A stretch of DNA of 64,000 nucleotides from contig JAZOCE010000022.1 of NCBI GenBank assembly GCA_045596365.1, positions 51,123 through 115,122 on the forward strand, read 5' to 3'. Made by a program: the position numbers and the translations under genes. Source of the DNA: RGIG4079 sp045596365 (lineage in GTDB: Bacteria > Bacteroidota > Bacteroidia > Bacteroidales > Muribaculaceae). Shown piece by piece: positions 59,744 to 64,000 of this stretch. A model generated the notes under the pieces. The model was not told the origin of the DNA. It saw only the letters and a program-made list of their open reading frames with translations, and did not search any database. Numbering within the stretch: position 1 is the first letter of the stretch; each line of letters begins with the position of its first letter.

Positions 59744-62700
59744 TTACTCATTAATGTGATATTCGATATCCATATCTTTGAGCATTTCTATTAACTTTTT
59801 GTCAATAGGAATTTTAAGCCCGGATGTCATTCTGATCGAGCGATTGATTTCAGGGTCATATATGCGTAGCGACAGTGTGCCACGATTTTCGGTAGATGAA
59901 GTTATATGCTCTGATATGAGTTTATGTAGCGTTTCTGTAACCTCCTCTTTTGATAGATGCAGGGTGATGCTGTTAATCAATTGCCCTTTGAGTTCTTGCA
60001 GTAGGCGAATATTGGTAACACTAAATCGTAGCTCTTCGCTTTTAAAGCGTTTTTGATAACGACCTGTAACAACAATAGGCATCCCCACAACTCCATAATT
60101 TCGGAAGTTGATGAAATCTTGTCCGAAAAATCTCAATTCAGTACTGCCATTGTAGTCCTCGATTTTCATGATGCCGAATTGACCTCCGCTTTTGGTGGGC
60201 TTGGCTTCAAAACTCACCACCATTCCTCCAAAACTGAGTTCTTTCCCGTCAGCGGGTGTTTCTTCCAAGAATGTTTTGATGTTGTGGCTACACCCATAAT
60301 TAATCTCCATGTAATATGGATCCAATGGGTGAGCCGACAAGTACATTCCCACCAACTCTTTTTCTTTGTCAAGGCGTTCAGTGTTAGCCCAAGGTACTGC
60401 GCGAATTACTTGTGGGCGAGCGGCAGTTGTCATTGCTTGGTCTTCATCAAATCCAAATAGCGATGCGCTACTTTGCATCTTGTCGTTTTGGAACAATTGA
60501 CCATATCTGATGAGTATTTCCGCAAAACTTTCGTCTTTATTGTTCTTTTCAAAGAAATCTTCACGTTTAATCTCTGGGAAACAGTCAAATGCTCCTGCTA
60601 ACGCAAGTGATTCTATTGTGCGTCGATTTATTGACGACATGTTAACTCGCTCAATAAAATCGTAGATGTTTTCAAATGGACCACCTTCGGTTCGGGCTGT
60701 AATGATATCGTTTACGATGTTCATGCCTATGCCTTTGATTGCTGCAAGACCAAATCGGATATCGCCTTTAGAGTTTACCCCAAACTTGGTGAAACTTTCA
60801 TTAACATCTGGACCTTTTACATCAATGCGCATTGCTTTACATTCGTCCATGAATCCTGTTAACTTGGTAATATCAGCAAGGTTTCGGCTCAATACTGCTG
60901 CCATGTATTCTGCTGGATAGTTGGCTTTAAGATATGCAGTTTGGAATGCAACCCAGCTATAGCAAGTCGCATGACTCTTGTTGAATGCGTAAGATGCAAA
61001 TTTTTCCCAGTCGGTCCATATTTTTTCAAGAACTTTAGTCTCGTAGCCATTTTTCTGACCGCCTTCAAGAAATTTTGCTTTAAGCTCATTCATCTTGTCG
61101 ATCATCTTCTTACCCATTGCTTTGCGCAACGTGTCGCTCTGCCCGCGAGTGAAATCGGCGAGCAATCGCGATAAGAGCATCACCTGTTCTTGATATACAG
61201 TAACACCATAGGTGTCTTTGAGGTATTTTTCCATGATGGGTATATCATAGACAATAGGGGATTTGCCATGCTTGCGGGCAATAAAGTCGGGGATATAATC
61301 CATTGGCCCCGGACGATAAAGCGCATTCATCGCAATCAAATCTTCAAATGTGCTAGGTTGAAGTTCGCGCAAATATTTTTGCATCCCTGCCGATTCAAAT
61401 TGGAATGTTCCGGTTGTGCGACCTTCGCAATAAAGCTGATAGGTTTTTGGATCGTCGATGGGTATATTATCAATGTCGATATCGATTCCTCTGGTGAGTT
61501 TGATATTAGCAAGAGCTTCTTTGATAATCGAAAGTGTCTTCAGACCTAAAAAGTCCATCTTGATAAGTCCAGTGTCTTCAATTACCGAGCCTTCATATTG
61601 TGTAACAAGCAGTTTTGAGCCATCTTTATCATAGGCGGTGCTTACAGGTACCCAATCGGTAATATCATCACGACCGATGATTACCCCACAAGCATGCACG
61701 CCTGTGTTACGCACATTCCCTTCAAGTTCTTTGGCATATTTTAATGTCTCAAGAATTTGAGGGTTGTTGCTTTGCAACTCTGTCTTGAATTCCGGCACAT
61801 GCTCATAGCAGTTTTTTAGCGTAGGCTTTAACTCTTTACCATTTACTTCCGGCATGTGCTTCGGTATTAGTTTTGTCAAGCGGTCGCTTTCTGATAATGG
61901 CAGTTTTTGTACGCGGGCAACATCTTTGATTGATGATTTTGCTGCCATCGTTCCGTATGTGATGATGCGAGCGACTTTTTCAGCACCATATTTTTCAGTA
62001 ACGTATCGCAAAACGTCGGCACGACCATCATCATCAAAGTCAATATCAATATCAGGCAACGAAATACGGTCGGGATTAAGGAAACGCTCAAACAGCAAGT
62101 CATATTTGATAGGGTCTATTTGAGTGATGCCAAGGCAATAGGCTACAGCCGAACCGGCGGCGGAGCCACGACCGGGACCGACAGATACCCCCAATTTGCG
62201 CCCTGCAGCAATGAAGTCCTGCACAATGAGGAAGTAGCCTGGGAAGCCCATGTTTTTTATCGTATTGAGCTCAAATTCAATACGCTCTGATTGTTCCTCT
62301 GAGATAGTTCCCCATCGGCGTTTTGCTCCTTCGTAGGTCAAATACCTTAAATAGTCATCATTGTTAGTAAAGACGTCGGGCAAAGGGAAATTTGGAAGAA
62401 TAGGACCATGGTCAATGGAGTATGTCTCGACTTTATCAAGAATTTCCATTGTGTTGCTTAAAGCTTCTGGCAAATCAGAGAATATTACATTCATCTCCTC
62501 TTGCGTTTTCATCCATTCCTGCTTGGTATATAACATGCGTTTCTCATCGTCAAGGTCTTTGCCTGTTGATACGCATATTAGTCGATCATGAGCTTCTGCG
62601 TCCTCTTCGTTCACAAAATGAACATCATTTGTGCATATTAATTTAATGTCATATTTGCGAGCGATTCTGATTAATTCGGCATTTACTGTTTCCTGAACAG

Positions 62701-63385
62701 CATATACAGCGTGATTAGCTCTTGGGACAGTCGCTTTGTGGCGTTGCAATTCTATATAATAATCATCGCCAAATGTGTCTTTGAACCATTGCACTTGTCG
62801 TTCAGCCTCTTCAATCTCTCCGGCCTGAATTAATCGGGGAATCTCTCCTCCAAGACACGCTGAACACACAATCAGACCTTCGTGATATTTTGCAAGCTCG
62901 CTTTTATCTGTACGAGGATGTGAATAAAATCCTTCGGTCCATGCGCGAGATACTATTTTGATGAGATTATGATATCCCTTTTCGTTTTTAGCTAAAACTA
63001 CCAAATGTCGTCCTGTGTCTTTCTTGTCAGTGTGTTCAAGTAGAGATTTATTTGCAACATACATCTCACAGCCAAAAATAGGCTTAAATAGCTTCTCTTT
63101 TAGATCTTCAATTTCGGCATTAATTGTAGCAACTTCTTCGCTATTATTTAAGGCAGTTGCTTCTTCAAGTTTTTTCTTTGCTGCTTTTATTGCATCATTA
63201 ACTTTGCCGTTTTTCTTTTTGACATAGTTATAATACTCTTTTATGCCAAACATGTTTCCGTGGTCGGTAATAGCCAATCCTTTCATCCCGTCTGCGATAG
63301 CCTTATCAACAAGGGCTGGAACAGATGCTTGGCCATCAAGAACTGAAAATTGAGTATGAACGTGAAGATGTATAAATTGTTGCAT
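59744..63385 (-). CDS. dnaE: DNA polymerase III alpha subunit
   Basis: The 1213-residue replicative polymerase. It has an N-terminal PHP domain (HLHVHTQFSVLDGQAS; the His pair and following residues fit a metal-binding form). The palm has GPGRGSAAGSAVAYCLG and the catalytic aspartates in LPDIDIDFDDDGR, with fingers and thumb (TGTFQFESAGMQKYL). C-terminal helix-hairpin-helix and OB regions follow (IKGIGMNIVNDI; GMVVSFEAKPTKSGG). Length is that of DnaE1. A -7 box lies 26 bases upstream of the ATG. Confidence 0.99.
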   Translation of the reverse strand: MQQFIHLHVHTQFSVLDGQASVPALVDKAIADGMKGLAITDHGNMFGIKEYYNYVKKKNGKVNDAIKAAKKKLEEATALNNSEEVATINAEIEDLKEKLFKPIFGCEMYVANKSLLEHTDKKDTGRHLVVLAKNEKGYHNLIKIVSRAWTEGFYSHPRTDKSELAKYHEGLIVCSACLGGEIPRLIQAGEIEEAERQVQWFKDTFGDDYYIELQRHKATVPRANHAVYAVQETVNAELIRIARKYDIKLICTNDVHFVNEEDAEAHDRLICVSTGKDLDDEKRMLYTKQEWMKTQEEMNVIFSDLPEALSNTMEILDKVETYSIDHGPILPNFPLPDVFTNNDDYLRYLTYEGAKRRWGTISEEQSERIEFELNTIKNMGFPGYFLIVQDFIAAGRKLGVSVGPGRGSAAGSAVAYCLGITQIDPIKYDLLFERFLNPDRISLPDIDIDFDDDGRADVLRYVTEKYGAEKVARIITYGTMAAKSSIKDVARVQKLPLSESDRLTKLIPKHMPEVNGKELKPTLKNCYEHVPEFKTELQSNNPQILETLKYAKELEGNVRNTGVHACGVIIGRDDITDWVPVSTAYDKDGSKLLVTQYEGSVIEDTGLIKMDFLGLKTLSIIKEALANIKLTRGIDIDIDNIPIDDPKTYQLYCEGRTTGTFQFESAGMQKYLRELQPSTFEDLIAMNALYRPGPMDYIPDFIARKHGKSPIVYDIPIMEKYLKDTYGVTVYQEQVMLLSRLLADFTRGQSDTLRKAMGKKMIDKMNELKAKFLEGGQKNGYETKVLEKIWTDWEKFASYAFNKSHATCYSWVAFQTAYLKANYPAEYMAAVLSRNLADITKLTGFMDECKAMRIDVKGPDVNESFTKFGVNSKGDIRFGLAAIKGIGMNIVNDIITARTEGGPFENIYDFIERVNMSSINRRTIESLALAGAFDCFPEIKREDFFEKNNKDESFAEILIRYGQLFQNDKMQSSASLFGFDEDQAMTTAARPQVIRAVPWANTERLDKEKELVGMYLSAHPLDPYYMEINYGCSHNIKTFLEETPADGKELSFGGMVVSFEAKPTKSGGQFGIMKIEDYNGSTELRFFGQDFINFRNYGVVGMPIVVTGRYQKRFKSEELRFSVTNIRLLQELKGQLINSITLHLSKEEVTETLHKLISEHITSSTENRGTLSLRIYDPEINRSIRMTSGLKIPIDKKLIEMLKDMDIEYHINE

Positions 63386-63410
63386 TTTAATTCTGATAAT
63401 TATTTCTTGT

Positions 63411-63418
63411 CAAAGGTA
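63411..63418 (-). promoter_or_regulatory. -7 box of dnaE
   Basis: On the minus strand TACCTTTG, matching TAnnTTTG, predicting a leader of about 22 bases. No -33 box recognised. Confidence 0.5.
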
Positions 63419-63632
63419 AGAATTTATTCTAAAGTTACATTAATTATATGTGTTTTAGTTATGAACATTCAGTTGTGAGTTATAAACAGCAATTGTAAAT
63501 ATATTATGCGCAGGAAGAACAAGTGTTAAGTAGTGTTAAATATTTTGGTGTTCTGATATGTGTAAATGCTTGAAAATGTGTTTGATTTGGGGCCTGTTGA
63601 ATAGTTGGTGAAAAAGTTTGTTTTAAAATAAT

Positions 63633-63663
63633 TTTGTGGATATAAAAAATGTGCTTAACTTTG
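63633..63663 (+). promoter_or_regulatory. rRNA operon promoter
   Basis: TTTG at 63633-63636, exactly 19 bases, TAACTTTG at 63656-63663: a perfect match to the Bacteroidetes consensus, about 215 bases ahead of the 16S gene. The sequence after the -7 box (CACTCGC) is the same as after the tRNA-Arg promoter. Confidence 0.85.
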
Positions 63664-63881
63664 CACTCGCTTTTAAGAAATAAAGCAGTCGCACATTGAC
63701 ATAATTACAATAGACGAAGTAGTACAAGAGTCAGAAATGATTCTCTGTCAATTCACAAAAAATCTAGGCGTAAACACCAAGAGCGATAAGGGTATTCGTG
63801 GGTATTGTGAAGGCAAAACAAATAAAAAAAAGAAGTTTTGTCTTGAATTTTTTATTAGAAAAAGAAAAGACAATATAAACA

Positions 63882-64000
63882 ACAACGAAGAGTTTGATCC
63901 TGGCTCAGGATGAACGCTAGCGACAGGCTTAACACATGCAAGTCGAGGGGCAGCATGAAAGGTAGCAATACTTTTTGATGGCGACCGGCGCACGGGTGAG
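63882..64000 (+). rRNA. rrs: 16S ribosomal RNA, 5' end (cut by window end)
   Basis: The conserved AGAGTTTGATCCTGGCTCAG lies at 63890-63909, followed by GATGAACGCTAGCG and AACACATGCAAGTCGA, and the gene runs out of the window. The mature start is placed by aligning to E. coli numbering and is good to a few bases. The GCGACAGGC and GAGGGGCAGCATG variants fit Bacteroidales of the Muribaculaceae type. Confidence 0.97.

Larger units (their letters stand above)
63386..63881. other. intergenic region between dnaE and 16S rRNA with both promoters
   Basis: This 496-base AT-rich stretch holds the dnaE -7 box (63411-63418), the rRNA promoter (63633-63663) and an rRNA leader of about 215 bases with an A/T-rich part and short inverted repeats (for example GGCAAAAC with GTTTTGTC near 63812-63842). 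No convincing coding frame is seen. Confidence 0.6.

Noticed and set aside
63748..63993. An 81-codon minus-strand frame overlapping the 16S start
   Set aside because: It lies across the rRNA leader and the conserved 16S 5' end; coincidental.

Overview
The window looks like the chromosome of a gut-type Bacteroidales bacterium, probably of the Muribaculaceae. The 16S rRNA start at the right-hand edge reads like that group. Promoters follow the Bacteroidetes form (TTTG, about 19-20 bases, then TAnnTTTG), and most genes lack a Shine-Dalgarno sequence. The gene set also fits: sodium-pumping methylmalonyl-CoA decarboxylase for succinate-to-propionate fermentation, a serine palmitoyltransferase-type enzyme for sphingolipids, a BspA-type leucine-rich repeat surface protein with a sorting tail, and ATCase with a regulatory subunit. 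No insertion sequence, integrase, phage gene or CRISPR array was seen.

Layout. 1-1032: end of a helicase gene, a short remnant that may come from an ApeA-like defence gene, and the dnaK terminator. 1060-2964: dnaK. 3390-7941: propionate operon (epimerase, carboxyltransferase, OadG-like subunit fused to a lamin-tail-like domain, biotin carrier, beta subunit). 8105-13581: a small unknown gene, aspS, a Nif3-like gene, a C4 zinc-ribbon coiled-coil gene and the SPT gene. 13665-23165: an eight-gene minus-strand operon around a 1030-residue tubulin/FtsZ-superfamily protein, with a three-helix membrane protein, a zinc-ribbon membrane protein, four exported proteins and an exported metallophosphoesterase. 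This is the best candidate for an undescribed system. 23387-26802: a HU/SPOR protein, then nitroreductase, Rossmann, HAD and Maf genes packed with overlaps. 26799-28925: a predicted ATP-grasp enzyme and manA. 29187-29351: two identical tRNA-Arg(ACG) genes. 29488-39625: cell-envelope and housekeeping genes (outer-membrane protein, SufT-like, LpxH-like, PAP2, gdhA, M23/LysM, ndk, recG, ispD). 39718-42121: a BspA-like gene with a long structured leader and an in-frame TGA. 42122-42758: a palindrome-rich non-coding stretch. 42759-44363: pyrBI behind an apparent leader-peptide attenuator. 44369-50231: flavin reductase, glyA, plsC, an LptF/G-type permease and ribBA. 50379-59262: a tripartite efflux/MacB-like operon that encodes its own NtrC-type two-component pair and is preceded by a sigma-54-like promoter and a perfect dyad. 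59348-63385: trxA and dnaE. 63633-64000: rRNA promoter and the start of 16S rRNA.

The genes show three readable control circuits: the sigma-54/NtrC loop on the efflux operon, the pyrBI attenuator, and the structured leader of the BspA gene. Several genes also have a -7 box so close to the start codon that leaderless mRNAs are predicted. All functions are inferred by reading protein motifs by eye; no database search was run.
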